From: JADYZU01 sp964443055
GTDB lineage: Bacteria > Pseudomonadota > Alphaproteobacteria > Rhodobacterales > Rhodobacteraceae
DNA length: 22,312 nucleotides
NCBI GenBank assembly: GCA_964443055.1
Contig: CAYUBT010000023.1
Span: forward strand, 1 to 22,312
Direction of reading: 5' to 3'
This document shows, piece by piece, positions 1 through 7,477 of the stretch; position 1 is the stretch's first letter, and every line of letters begins with the position of its first letter. The position numbers and the translations under genes were made by a program. The notes under the pieces were generated by a model, which was given only the letters and a program-made list of their open reading frames with translations, did not search any database and had not been told where the DNA came from.

Positions 1-426
1 GCCGGAGCAGCCATTGTCATGCTCGCGGCCCCCGTTCTGGCCGAGGGCGACGCAGCCGAGGGCGAGGCGCAGTTCAACCGTCAGTGCGTGACCTGCCATG
101 TCATCCAGGATCCCGACGGCAACACCATCGCCGGGCGCAACGCCAACACCGGCCCGAATCTCTATGCGATCGTCGGTGAAGCGCCGGGCGCTGTAGAAGA
201 TTTCAACTTCGGTGATTCGATTATCGAATGGGGCGAAACCGGCGCTGTCTGGGACGAAGAAAACTTCGTCGGCTATGTCATGGGCCCGACCCCGTTCATG
301 CGCGAGGTTCTCGACAACCGCCGCGCTCGCGCAAAGATGGCCTATCAGGTCCGCGACGAGCAGCAGGCGCGCGACATCTGGGCTTATCTGGTCTCGATCC
401 AGCCCGAGGAAGCGGCAGCAGAATAA
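1..426 (+). CDS. Cytochrome c550/c2-type periplasmic cytochrome (5' end missing)
   Basis: Soluble class I cytochrome c, a periplasmic electron carrier between the bc1 complex and terminal oxidases or reductases. The reading frame is open from base 1, so the start codon and the first signal-peptide residues lie outside the window. The visible N-terminus is a hydrophobic stretch ending in a signal-peptidase-like APVLAEG. The haem-attachment motif CVTCH follows soon after the mature N-terminus, and the KM in AKMAYQ near the C-terminus is the likely methionine axial ligand. The GDAAEGEAQFN start, HVIQDPDG and TGPNLYAIVG segments resemble the Paracoccus cytochrome c550 family. The gene ends just before a strong terminator. 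An internal ATG at 19 lies inside the signal peptide and is unlikely to be the start. The family call is firm; the exact physiological partner is not known. Confidence 0.9.
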   Translation, partial: AGAAIVMLAAPVLAEGDAAEGEAQFNRQCVTCHVIQDPDGNTIAGRNANTGPNLYAIVGEAPGAVEDFNFGDSIIEWGETGAVWDEENFVGYVMGPTPFMREVLDNRRARAKMAYQVRDEQQARDIWAYLVSIQPEEAAAE

Positions 427-445
427 CGACCCCCGGCATTGCAGC

Positions 446-477
446 AAAAAGGCCGTCGGTTTCCGGCGGCCTTTTTT
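446..477. terminator. Bidirectional intrinsic terminator
   Basis: A GC-rich stem (GGCCGTCGG paired with CCGGCGGCC, one G·U pair, loop of about 3 nt) is flanked by an A-run on the left and a T-run on the right. It can therefore end transcription of the cytochrome gene on the plus strand and of the SIS-domain gene arriving on the minus strand. It lies 20 nt after the cytochrome stop codon and 6 nt beyond the SIS gene stop. Confidence 0.85.
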
Positions 478-482
478 CCTGC

Positions 483-1043
483 TCATTCCAGATTTGCATG
501 CCGCGCACGAATGTCTGCGGGTGACTGCTCCAGCAGCCCGGCCAGCCGCAGGACCAGCATCTCTGATACCAGAAACATCGCCCCCTCGAAGACCGAGCCC
601 ATGGGCAGGACCGAGGTATCGACACCCTGATCGTCGGCCATGGTCTGCGCAGGGATCACCAGCATCAGGTCGCAGGCACGCGGTGTCGGACCGGAGGGTT
701 GCGCCGTGACGCAGGCGGTGCGCGCGCCTTGATTGCGGGCCAGTTCCGCCAGCACCCCGACCGTTGGCAGATCGCCGGGCCCCGCCGCGAGCAGCACGAG
801 ATCGCCCTGACCGACCGGCGGCATCGACATGTCGCCCCAGACATGGGCCGCAAGCCCGAGATGATGCAGCCGCATCGCCAGCGCCCGCATCATCAGCCCC
901 TCGCGCCCCGCGCCATGCAGGACGATATGTCTTGCCCCGGCGATTTCCCGTACGAGCGCCTCGAATTCACCTTCATCGACGGCCGCCGCCGCCCGGCCGA
1001 CTTCTTGCGCCGCCTCGAGCGCCCCGGGCATCATTCCCCCCAT
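483..1043 (-). CDS. SIS-domain protein, 6-phospho-3-hexuloisomerase-like
   Basis: A 186-residue single SIS (sugar isomerase) domain. GAGREGL at residues 44-50 followed by MRALAMRLHHLG matches the phosphosugar-binding region of 6-phospho-3-hexuloisomerases (HxlB family), and the length is typical for that family. These enzymes interconvert hexulose-6-phosphate and fructose-6-phosphate in the cytoplasm. No hexulose-phosphate synthase gene is next to it, so the substrate here is uncertain. The 5' end overlaps the 3' end of the dipeptidase gene. Codon 1 is at 1043, but ATG codons at 1034 and 1031 also fit: ATG at 1034 makes a 4-base ATGA overlap with the dipeptidase stop, and a GGGGGA run precedes both. 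The exact start is thus unsure by up to four codons. Translational coupling to the dipeptidase is likely. Confidence 0.8.
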   Translation of the reverse strand: MGGMMPGALEAAQEVGRAAAAVDEGEFEALVREIAGARHIVLHGAGREGLMMRALAMRLHHLGLAAHVWGDMSMPPVGQGDLVLLAAGPGDLPTVGVLAELARNQGARTACVTAQPSGPTPRACDLMLVIPAQTMADDQGVDTSVLPMGSVFEGAMFLVSEMLVLRLAGLLEQSPADIRARHANLE

Positions 1044-2089
1044 GTGCGGCGCAGCACGTCGATCCAGTTGCGATGCGTGATCCTGTCGACGAGCGCCTGA
1101 TCATAGCCATGCGCCCGCATCGCCGCCACAAGATCGGGCAGACAGGTCACATCGCGCAGGATCGTGGGTGTCACCGCCCCGTCGAAATCCGATCCGAGGC
1201 CGACATGGCCCTCGCCCAGCCGCGCGAGCAGATGGTCGAGATGGCGCAGGATCACGTCCCAGCCGAGATCGGGGTCCTTGCGTCCGTCAGGACGCAGGAA
1301 CGAGGTCGCATAGTTCAGCCCGACCATTCCGCCAGACTCGCGAATCATGTCAAGCTGGCGGTCGGTGAGATTGCGGCTCGACGGGGTGACTGCATGGGCG
1401 TTGGAATGCGTGGCGACCAGCGGCGCATCCGACAGGGCGGCCACATCATCGAAGCCCTTCTCGTTCAGATGGCTGAGGTCGATCATGATCCGCAGCCGAT
1501 TGCATTCGCGCACGAGCCGCCTGCCCGCATCGGTCAGGCCGGGGCCGGTGTCGGGGCTGGACGGAAAGGCGAAGGGCACCCCGTGACCAAAGACGGTGGG
1601 CCGGCTCCAGACCGGCCCGAGCGAGCGCAGCCCCATCGCATGAAAGATATGGAGCGCATCGAGCCCCTCGTCGATGGGCTCGGCCCCCTCCATATGCATG
1701 ACAGCCGCAAAATCGCCCTTGGCCATCGCCGCCTCGATCTCGCCCGCGCTGCGGCAGAGGGTGAAGCCCGGCACCTCGCGCGCCATCCCGCGCAGATGCC
1801 CGGCCATCGACAGCGCCGCCGCCTGCGCCTGATGCGGAGGCAGCGGTTCGGGCAGGGGCAGTTCATAGGGCGGATTGTCGAAGAGCACATCGAATGCCGC
1901 CTGCGACTCGTCGCCCGGAGAGGGAACGAAGATCGCAAACAGCCCCCCGACCAGGCCCCCGTCCCGCGCGCGGGGCGCATCGAGCTGGCCTTCGCCATCC
2001 CCCTCGCTCCACAACCGCCGATCCGCCGCCGGGCGGCCGAGCAGGCGGAGAAGAAAATCGTTGTGACCGTCGAAAACGGGTTGGGTCAT
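1031..2089 (-). CDS. Peptidase family M19 (renal/membrane dipeptidase-like)
   Basis: A 352-residue zinc dipeptidase of family M19, which hydrolyses dipeptides, some with D-residues at the C-terminal position. All expected metal and catalytic positions can be seen: H9 and D11 in DGHNDF, E134 in MHMEG, H207 in DLSH, H228 in ATHSN, and D301 in GSDFDG. The start was placed at 2089 because AAGGAGC lies at good spacing before this ATG and the family begins directly at the DGHND strand; an in-frame ATG 17 codons upstream would add a proline/arginine-rich leader without homology. No signal peptide is evident, so the enzyme is probably cytoplasmic. The following SIS-domain gene overlaps its stop codon. 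The natural substrate cannot be read from the sequence. Confidence 0.92.
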   Translation of the reverse strand: MTQPVFDGHNDFLLRLLGRPAADRRLWSEGDGEGQLDAPRARDGGLVGGLFAIFVPSPGDESQAAFDVLFDNPPYELPLPEPLPPHQAQAAALSMAGHLRGMAREVPGFTLCRSAGEIEAAMAKGDFAAVMHMEGAEPIDEGLDALHIFHAMGLRSLGPVWSRPTVFGHGVPFAFPSSPDTGPGLTDAGRRLVRECNRLRIMIDLSHLNEKGFDDVAALSDAPLVATHSNAHAVTPSSRNLTDRQLDMIRESGGMVGLNYATSFLRPDGRKDPDLGWDVILRHLDHLLARLGEGHVGLGSDFDGAVTPTILRDVTCLPDLVAAMRAHGYDQALVDRITHRNWIDVLRRTWGE

Positions 2090-2186
2090 GGGATGCTCCT
2101 TCTGCGCGCCAGAGCTAGCCCGGCGCGGCGGGGGCGGCAAGACGGGTGCCCCGGCAGCGGCTTCGCGACATGGTCGCCCCCCGTTT

Positions 2187-2230
2187 CTGGCTTGCCGCGT
2201 CGGCTGCGTCTCCTCGCAATGACGAGGGGG
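2187..2230. repeat. Dispersed palindromic repeat, single arm (copy A)
   Basis: One arm of the repeat family also present at 5918-6007 and 20479-20546. It shares CTTGCCGCGTCGG with the right arm of copy B (the CTGG before it is also common) and has the exact 12-mer CTCGCAATGACG at 2213-2224, which also occurs in copy C. The matching left arm is not recognisable, so this looks like a half or decayed copy. It lies in the divergent region between the dipeptidase and the FAH-family gene. Confidence 0.65.
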
Positions 2231-2331
2231 GACGGGCGCGTATCTGGCGTGGCGACCTTTCCGCCGGTAACCATTGAAGGTATCACAGTCAGGACTCCGT
2301 CCTCACCATCACCAATCGAGGGATTGCTCCA

Positions 2332-3174
2332 ATGAAACTGCTTCGCCACGGGCCCCGGGGGGCCGAACGACCCGGTCTGCTTGCCGATGACGGCACGATC
2401 CGCGACCTGACCGGCCTTGTCCCCGATATCGGCGGTGCGGTGCTCTCGGATGCGGGGCTGGCGATGCTGCGGGCGGTCGACCCGTCCGCCCTGCCGGTGG
2501 TGGATGCGGACGCGCGCCTCGGGGCCTGCGTGGCCGATATCGGCAAGTTCATCTGCATCGGCCTCAACTACGCCGACCACGCCGCAGAATCCGGCATGGA
2601 CGTTCCCCCCGAGCCGGTCATCTTCATGAAGGCCACCAGCGCGGTCTGCGGGGCGAACGACCCGATCATCATTCCGCGCGGCTCGGAAAAGACCGACTGG
2701 GAAGTCGAACTGGCCATCATCATCGGCAAGAAAGCCAAATATGTCTCCGAGGCCGAGGCGCTCGGCCATGTTGCGGGCTATGCCGTGACCAACGACGTCT
2801 CGGAGCGCAGCTTCCAGCAAGAGCGCGCCGGCCAGTGGACCAAGGGCAAGTCCTGCGACAACTTCGGCCAGATCGGCCCCTGGCTCGTGACCCGCGACGA
2901 GGTGTCCGACCCGCAGAATCTGAAGATGTGGCTGAAGGTCAACGGCACCCAGATGCAGGACGGCACAAGCAAGACCATGGTCTATGGCGTCGCGCACCTG
3001 GTGTCCTATCTTTCGCAGTTCATGACGCTGCATCCGGGCGACGTGATCTCGACCGGCACGCCGCCGGGCGTGGGCATGGGGATGAAGCCGCCCCGTTACC
3101 TGAAGGCCGGTGATGTCGTCGAACTCGGGATCGAAGGACTTGGCGAACAGCGACAGGACGTGATCGCCGACTAG
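2332..3174 (+). CDS. Fumarylacetoacetate hydrolase family protein (2,4-diketo-3-deoxy-L-fuconate hydrolase / ureidoglycolate lyase-like)
   Basis: A 280-residue FAH-fold enzyme that hydrolyses or cleaves acidic diketo compounds with a divalent metal. A short N-terminal domain (about 1-70) precedes the catalytic FAH domain, which begins near GKFICIGLNYADHA (71-84). Likely metal ligands are E124 and E126 in DWEVELA and D155 in TNDVSER. The segments SEKTDWEVEL, KGKSCDNFGQIGPW and STGTPPGVGMG are those of the subgroup often annotated as ureidoglycolate lyase and including 2,4-diketo-3-deoxy-L-fuconate hydrolase. The ATG at 2332 is preceded by GAGGGA about 8 nt upstream. An L-fucose-dehydrogenase-like SDR at 14657 makes the fuconate role attractive, but that link is inference. 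The next gene begins immediately after its stop codon in the same frame. Confidence 0.9.
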   Translation: MKLLRHGPRGAERPGLLADDGTIRDLTGLVPDIGGAVLSDAGLAMLRAVDPSALPVVDADARLGACVADIGKFICIGLNYADHAAESGMDVPPEPVIFMKATSAVCGANDPIIIPRGSEKTDWEVELAIIIGKKAKYVSEAEALGHVAGYAVTNDVSERSFQQERAGQWTKGKSCDNFGQIGPWLVTRDEVSDPQNLKMWLKVNGTQMQDGTSKTMVYGVAHLVSYLSQFMTLHPGDVISTGTPPGVGMGMKPPRYLKAGDVVELGIEGLGEQRQDVIAD

Positions 3175-3945
3175 GTGGACAACGCCCTGTTCCAGGACCC
3201 GGCGGTGATGGCGGTTGCGGCACTCGCAACCGCCATCATGGGTATTTCCAAGGGCGGGCTTGCCGGCCTCGGTATCCTCGCCGTGCCTGTGATGGTGCTG
3301 GTCATGCCGCCGGTGCAGGCGGCGGGGATCATGCTGCCGATCCTGATCGCCTCGGATATGGTGAGCGTGGGGACCTGGTGGAAAAGCTGGGACATGCGCA
3401 CCGTCCGCCTGATGATCCCGGGCGCTGTCGCAGGCACGATTCTGGGCTGGGCCACGGCGGAATTCGTGTCGGATGACGCCATCCGCTTCATCGTCGGTGC
3501 GATCGCACTCGCCTTCGCCCTGCGCTGGCTGCTCCAAGGCAGGGCCGGACGCGCCCGGATTGCCCCGCACAACCGCATGAAGGCCGGGTTCTGGGGCACC
3601 GTGGCGGGTTACACTTCCTTCATCGCCCATGCAGGCGGGCCGCCCTATCAGGTCTACACCATGCCGCTGGGCATGGATCCACGCCTCTACACCGGCACGA
3701 GCGTGCTGTTCTTCGCCGTGATCAACCTGATCAAGGTGCCGCCCTATTACCTGCTCGGCCAGTTCGGTGCAGGAAATCTCCTGGCCTCGGCCGCGCTCAT
3801 GCCGGTGGCGGTCGTGTTCACCTTCGTGGGTGCCTGGCTCATCCGGCGGATGCGCACCGAGGTGTTCTACCCGATCACCTATGCACTGGTCGGGCTGGTC
3901 GGGGCCAAGCTGGTCTGGGACAGCATCAGCAGCACCTTTGGCTGA
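3175..3945 (+). CDS. Sulfite exporter TauE/SafE (TSUP) family membrane protein
   Basis: A 256-residue polytopic inner-membrane protein with about seven or eight hydrophobic segments and the internal duplication of the TSUP family: ISKGGLAGLG near the N-terminus and the matching FWGTVAGYTSFIAHAGGPP in the second half. Members export or take up sulfite, sulfoacetate or other small organic acid anions. The start is a GTG directly abutting the TAG stop of the FAH gene, with no intervening base and in the same frame, so it probably relies on termination-reinitiation. Given the neighbour, it may carry an organic acid related to the FAH substrate rather than sulfite; this is inference. Confidence 0.88.
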   Translation: MDNALFQDPAVMAVAALATAIMGISKGGLAGLGILAVPVMVLVMPPVQAAGIMLPILIASDMVSVGTWWKSWDMRTVRLMIPGAVAGTILGWATAEFVSDDAIRFIVGAIALAFALRWLLQGRAGRARIAPHNRMKAGFWGTVAGYTSFIAHAGGPPYQVYTMPLGMDPRLYTGTSVLFFAVINLIKVPPYYLLGQFGAGNLLASAALMPVAVVFTFVGAWLIRRMRTEVFYPITYALVGLVGAKLVWDSISSTFG

Positions 3946-3956
3946 CACCGGCAGGA

Positions 3957-3989
3957 GTCGGCGCGAACATCGGTTAGCGCGAACATCGG
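3957..3989. promoter_or_regulatory. Possible LacI-family operator pair upstream of thuA
   Basis: The 13-mer GCGCGAACATCGG occurs twice, at 3961-3973 and 3977-3989, with a 16-base period. The second copy is part of GTTAGCGCGAAC (3973-3984), a near-perfect palindrome (5 of 6 pairs) with the central CG typical of LacI-family operators, close to the TGTTAGCGCTAACA form seen in alphaproteobacteria. The first copy matches less well (4 of 6 pairs). The site lies about 60 nt before the thuA start. No LacI regulator gene is in the window. Confidence 0.35.
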
Positions 3990-4048
3990 CGTTGAACCTC
4001 GTCTTCGCCCAGCGCATTGTCCGCGCGAGTCACGACAGGGAGAGTTCC

Positions 4049-4834
4049 ATGGTTATCCGCACAGTGGTCTGGGGCGAGAACGTCCACGAACAGACAAGCG
4101 AGATCGTCGCCGAAATTTACCCCGACGGCATGCACAACTGCATCGCGAATGCGCTGAACAGGGACAGCACCATCCGCGCCACCACCGCGACCCTGCAGGA
4201 GGACGAACACGGCCTCCCGGCCGACCGACTCGCCGAGACTGATGTGCTGGTCTGGTGGGGCCATGCCGCCCATGGCGAGGTGCGCGATGATGTGGTGGAG
4301 CGCGTGGCTGAGGCCGTCTGGAGCGGCATGGGGCTGATCGCGCTGCATTCGGCGCATTTCTCCAAGGTCTTCAAGAAGCTGATGGGCGCACCCTGCAATC
4401 TCGCCTGGCGCGAGGCGGGTGAGCGCGAGCGGCTCTGGCTCGCCTCGCGCAATCACCCGATCGCGGCCGGTCTGCCCGAGAATTTCGAGATCGAACACGA
4501 AGAGATGTATAGCGAGCCGTTCGGCGTGCCGGAGCCGCTCGAGACGGTCTTCATCTCGTGGTTCCAGGGCGGCGAAGTCTTCCGCTCCGGCCTGACCTGG
4601 CGGCGCGGCGCGGGCAACATCTTCTACTTCCGCCCCGGTCACGAAGCCTATCCGACATATCACGACGCCAATGTGCAGCTTGTGCTGCAGAATGCGGTGA
4701 AATGGGCCCATAATCCGGCCGCACGGATCACCGACCCGAATGCCGCGCCCAACCGCCCGGTCGAGGAATCGCTGGAACCGATTGCCGAGCGCGGGCCATC
4801 GCTGCATGAGAAAGGACAGGAGGGCTTCCGGTGA
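4049..4834 (+). CDS. ThuA domain-containing protein (trehalose utilisation family)
   Basis: A 261-residue protein with a ThuA-like, glutamine-amidotransferase-type fold. Typical features are the N-terminal VVWGENVHEQ strand-loop, DVLVWWGHAAHGEV, GLIALHSAHFSKVFKKLMG and the C-terminal YFRPGHEAYPTYHDANVQ. In Sinorhizobium, ThuA acts with ThuB, a Gfo/Idh/MocA dehydrogenase, in oxidative catabolism of trehalose and related disaccharides. The downstream gene here is a Gfo/Idh/MocA protein overlapping by 4 nt, which fits the same partnership. The ATG at 4049 was chosen because GGGAGAG precedes it by about 7 nt and the ThuA domain starts there; the frame is open further upstream but overlaps the TSUP gene. 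The true sugar substrate is unknown. Confidence 0.88.
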   Translation: MVIRTVVWGENVHEQTSEIVAEIYPDGMHNCIANALNRDSTIRATTATLQEDEHGLPADRLAETDVLVWWGHAAHGEVRDDVVERVAEAVWSGMGLIALHSAHFSKVFKKLMGAPCNLAWREAGERERLWLASRNHPIAAGLPENFEIEHEEMYSEPFGVPEPLETVFISWFQGGEVFRSGLTWRRGAGNIFYFRPGHEAYPTYHDANVQLVLQNAVKWAHNPAARITDPNAAPNRPVEESLEPIAERGPSLHEKGQEGFR

Positions 4835-5886
4835 CGCCTGTGCGCGTCGTGGTCATCGGCACCGGGGGCATGGCGAAATCGCATGTCGATGCCTATCGGG
4901 ACATCCCCGATGTCGAGGTCGTGGCGGGTGTGGACACCAACGCCGACCGGCTGCGCGCCTTTTGCGAGGCTCACGGGATCGCCCGGGGTTTCGCCTCGGT
5001 CGCGGAGGCACTGGACTGGGGCGGATTCGACGCCGTCTCGAATGTGACGCCGGATGCGGTCCATCATGTGACGACGCTGCCCCTGCTGGCGGCAGGAAAG
5101 CATGTGCTGTGCGAAAAGCCTCTTGCCGCCAACTATCCCGACGCTGCCGAAATGGCAGCGGCAGCGGCACAGGCCGGCGTCGTGAACATGGTGAACCTTA
5201 CGTATCGCAATGTCCCGGCGATGATCGAGGCCGCGCGTCTTGTCGCTGCGGGAGCCATCGGCGAGGTGCGCCATTTCGAGGCCTCCTATCTGCAAAGCTG
5301 GCTCACCCAGCCTGCCTGGGGTGCCTGGGACAAGGAAGAGCAATGGCTCTGGCGGCTGTCCACGTCACATGGCTCGATGGGCGTGCTCGGTGATGTCGGG
5401 GTGCATATCCTGGACTTTGCGACCCATATCGCCGGGGCGGATGTCGCCTCCGTTTCCTGTCGGCTGCAGACCTTCGACAAGGCTCCGGGCGGACGGATCG
5501 GGGACTATGTCCTCGACGCCAATGACAGCGCGGTGATGCATCTCCGGCTTGCAGGCGGCGCGGTGGGCGTGATCCATGCGACCCGTTTCGCCTCGGGCCA
5601 TCTCAACGACCTGCTCCTGCGCATCTTCGGCACGAAAGGCGGGCTGGAAGTACGGTGGGAGAAGGATGTCTCGACCCTGCGCGGCAGCCTGGGGGACGAC
5701 ATGCCGACCGCCACCTGGACCGACCTGCCCTGCCCCGGGGTCGAGACGAATTACGCCCGCTTCATGGCAGCCGCGCGCGAGGGCGTGCAGGTTCACCCGG
5801 ATTTCGCCCGTGGCGCTGCGCTGCAGAAGGTGCTCGATCTCGCCATGCTCTCGGATCGCGCACATTCGGTCGACCTCGCCACCTGA
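4831..5886 (+). CDS. Gfo/Idh/MocA family NAD(P)-dependent oxidoreductase (ThuB-like)
   Basis: A 351-residue dehydrogenase. The N-terminal Rossmann fold has IGTGGMAKSH (9-18) with an acidic residue at the end of the second strand (GVDTNADR). CEKPLA (94-99) contributes the conserved K96, and LGDVGVHILD (186-195) gives D188 and H192, the usual catalytic pattern. Family members oxidise sugars, inositols or glycosides at a ring carbon, often to 3-keto products. It starts with GTG at 4831 inside a GTGA overlap with the thuA-like stop, and CAGGAGGG lies 7 nt upstream, so the two proteins are probably made in step. The identity of the sugar is not visible in the sequence. Confidence 0.92.
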   Translation: MTPVRVVVIGTGGMAKSHVDAYRDIPDVEVVAGVDTNADRLRAFCEAHGIARGFASVAEALDWGGFDAVSNVTPDAVHHVTTLPLLAAGKHVLCEKPLAANYPDAAEMAAAAAQAGVVNMVNLTYRNVPAMIEAARLVAAGAIGEVRHFEASYLQSWLTQPAWGAWDKEEQWLWRLSTSHGSMGVLGDVGVHILDFATHIAGADVASVSCRLQTFDKAPGGRIGDYVLDANDSAVMHLRLAGGAVGVIHATRFASGHLNDLLLRIFGTKGGLEVRWEKDVSTLRGSLGDDMPTATWTDLPCPGVETNYARFMAAAREGVQVHPDFARGAALQKVLDLAMLSDRAHSVDLAT

Positions 5887-5917
5887 CCCGCGAGGGCCTC
5901 GACCCCATCATTCCTCC

Positions 5918-6007
5918 CGTCATTGCGAGCGACAGCGAAGCAACCGCGTATTCCGACATCTCTGGTTTGCCGCGTCGGATCCGCCTCCCCGCAACGACGA
6001 GGGGAGG
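5918..6007. repeat. Dispersed palindromic repeat (copy B)
   Basis: The left arm begins with the exact 12-mer CGTCATTGCGAG (5918-5929), followed by GCGAAGCAACC. The right arm (5962-6007) contains CTGGTTTGCCGCGTCGG and a diverged CCCCGCAACGACG. The arms form an imperfect inverted repeat. The element fills much of the 226-nt gap between the Gfo/Idh gene and the TPR gene and could fold at the 3' end of the upstream transcript. No separate terminator was seen. Confidence 0.7.
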
Positions 6008-6112
6008 GGATGCCCGTCCCCAGCCCCGTCTGACCTGCCCCGATCCGGCCCAACAACGGCCTTTGCCTTGCCCGGTGCCGCTGGCAAGACTGTGCCCGCA
6101 ACGGAGGGCTGC

Positions 6113-7477
6113 ATGGATCAGGCCGGGAACAGGGCTGCAGACAGGCGACAACACGCCATCACCGCCCATCGCGACGGGCGGCATGACGAGGCGCGAGCGC
6201 TTTATGCCCGTCATCTCGCACAGCATCCGGGTGATGCAGGCATCTGGACCAATCTCGGCGTGCTTTTGCGCGAACAGGGGGCGCATGGTCTGGCACTCGC
6301 AGCACAGGAGCGCGCCCATGCACTCTCCCCGCACAATCGCGGCATCCTGAACAACCACGCCAATATCCTTGGCGATCTCGGCGAGACCGAGCGCGCGCTT
6401 GCGCTGCGCCGCGAACTGATCGCCATCGACGCCGACAACCCGCATCACCACGCCATGGAGGGCCGCCACCTGCGCAGCCTCGGCCGGTACGACGAGGGGA
6501 TCACGACGCTGGAATCCGCGCTCCGGCGCTATCCTGACCACACGGAACTGCGCATGCAGCTTGCGCTCACGCAGCTGGCCGCCGGGAAATATGCCGCGGG
6601 GTTCCGCCACTACGCCGCCCGCTGGCAGACCGGCGAGCTGACGCCACGCCGCATGCGCACGCCGAAATGGGACGGCGGCCCGCTGGACGGCCGCCGCATC
6701 CTCGTCCTGCCCGAACAGGGGCTGGGCGATGCGCTGGCCTTCGCGCGGTTCCTGCCGGTCCTGCAGGCATTCGATCCAGGCCGTGTCATGCTGCGCAGCG
6801 AAATACCGCTGGCACGGCTCCTGTCCTCCGTGGAAGGGGCAGAACCGGACACCGGCGCGCCCCATGATGTCTGGACCGATCTCATGGACCTGCCCGCGCT
6901 TCATTTCGTCACCAGTGACACGATTCCTCCACCCGCCCGCCTGACCGTGCCCGACGACAGCCGCCGCCGCGCCCGCGCGCTGACCGCCCCCTTCCGCGAC
7001 CGCTTCCGCATCGGCGTGGTCTGGGGCGGATCGCCGACCTATCGCGGCGATGCCTTCCGCTCCTTCAGTCACCGGCAGTTCCACCGCCTGCTCGACCTGC
7101 CGGATCTGCAGATGTTCTCGCTCTACAAGGGGCCGGACCTTGCCACCTTCCACGCGGACGGCACCGGTGCACTCATCATCGACGCGGGCGGCGACGATCG
7201 CGACCTCGCCGATACGGCAGCCATGATGGAGGAGATGGACCTGATCATCACCTCCTGCACCGCAACCGCGCATCTTGCCGGGTCACTGGGGCGGCCGGTC
7301 TGGACATTGCTGCACTGGGACCCGTTCTGGCTCTGGCAGATCGCCGGGGACGAAAGCCCCTGGTATCCCGCCATGCGCCTGATCCGCCAAAGCCGCCCGC
7401 GCGACTGGGACGGGGTCTTCGTCCGGGTGCATGACGATCTGGCGCGACGGCTGAACGAATGGAGAAAGGTGCTCTGA
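6113..7477 (+). CDS. TPR protein with C-terminal GT-B/GT9-like glycosyltransferase domain
   Basis: A 454-residue protein. Residues 10-170 form about four tetratricopeptide repeats (for example GIWTNLGVLLREQGAHGLAL and RYDEGITTLESALRRYPDH). From residue 195 a glycosyltransferase-like region begins with ILVLPEQGLGDALAFARFLP, followed by RIGVVWGGSPTYRGD (299-313) and DLIITSCTATAHLAGSLGRPVW (376-397), as in TPR-fused GT9/OGT-like proteins. The usual aspartate of the DTAxAHLAG motif is replaced by cysteine at 382, which may alter donor handling. ATG at 6113 is preceded by GGAGGG. The gene overlaps the next one by 1 nt. A role in protein or flagellar glycosylation is inferred from the neighbouring FkbM methyltransferase and flagellar genes; no acceptor can be named. 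Confidence 0.82.
   Translation: MDQAGNRAADRRQHAITAHRDGRHDEARALYARHLAQHPGDAGIWTNLGVLLREQGAHGLALAAQERAHALSPHNRGILNNHANILGDLGETERALALRRELIAIDADNPHHHAMEGRHLRSLGRYDEGITTLESALRRYPDHTELRMQLALTQLAAGKYAAGFRHYAARWQTGELTPRRMRTPKWDGGPLDGRRILVLPEQGLGDALAFARFLPVLQAFDPGRVMLRSEIPLARLLSSVEGAEPDTGAPHDVWTDLMDLPALHFVTSDTIPPPARLTVPDDSRRRARALTAPFRDRFRIGVVWGGSPTYRGDAFRSFSHRQFHRLLDLPDLQMFSLYKGPDLATFHADGTGALIIDAGGDDRDLADTAAMMEEMDLIITSCTATAHLAGSLGRPVWTLLHWDPFWLWQIAGDESPWYPAMRLIRQSRPRDWDGVFVRVHDDLARRLNEWRKVL

Noticed and set aside
764..2335. A 523-codon plus-strand open frame opposite the SIS and dipeptidase genes
   Set aside because: It overlaps two genes with intact catalytic motifs and translates to Arg/Pro/Ala-rich text with no recognisable domain.
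2086..4017. A 643-codon minus-strand open frame opposite the FAH and TSUP genes
   Set aside because: Its Asp/His/Gly-rich composition is that of a codon-bias shadow; the plus-strand proteins show clear family motifs.
3767..4048. Upstream extension of the ThuA-domain frame into the TSUP gene
   Set aside because: The extension is Arg/Ser/Trp-rich without homology; the ATG at 4049 has a good ribosome binding site and starts exactly at the ThuA domain.
5762..7273. A 503-codon minus-strand open frame opposite the TPR/GT gene
   Set aside because: It is a shadow frame: no domain, and the plus strand encodes TPR repeats and a glycosyltransferase motif.
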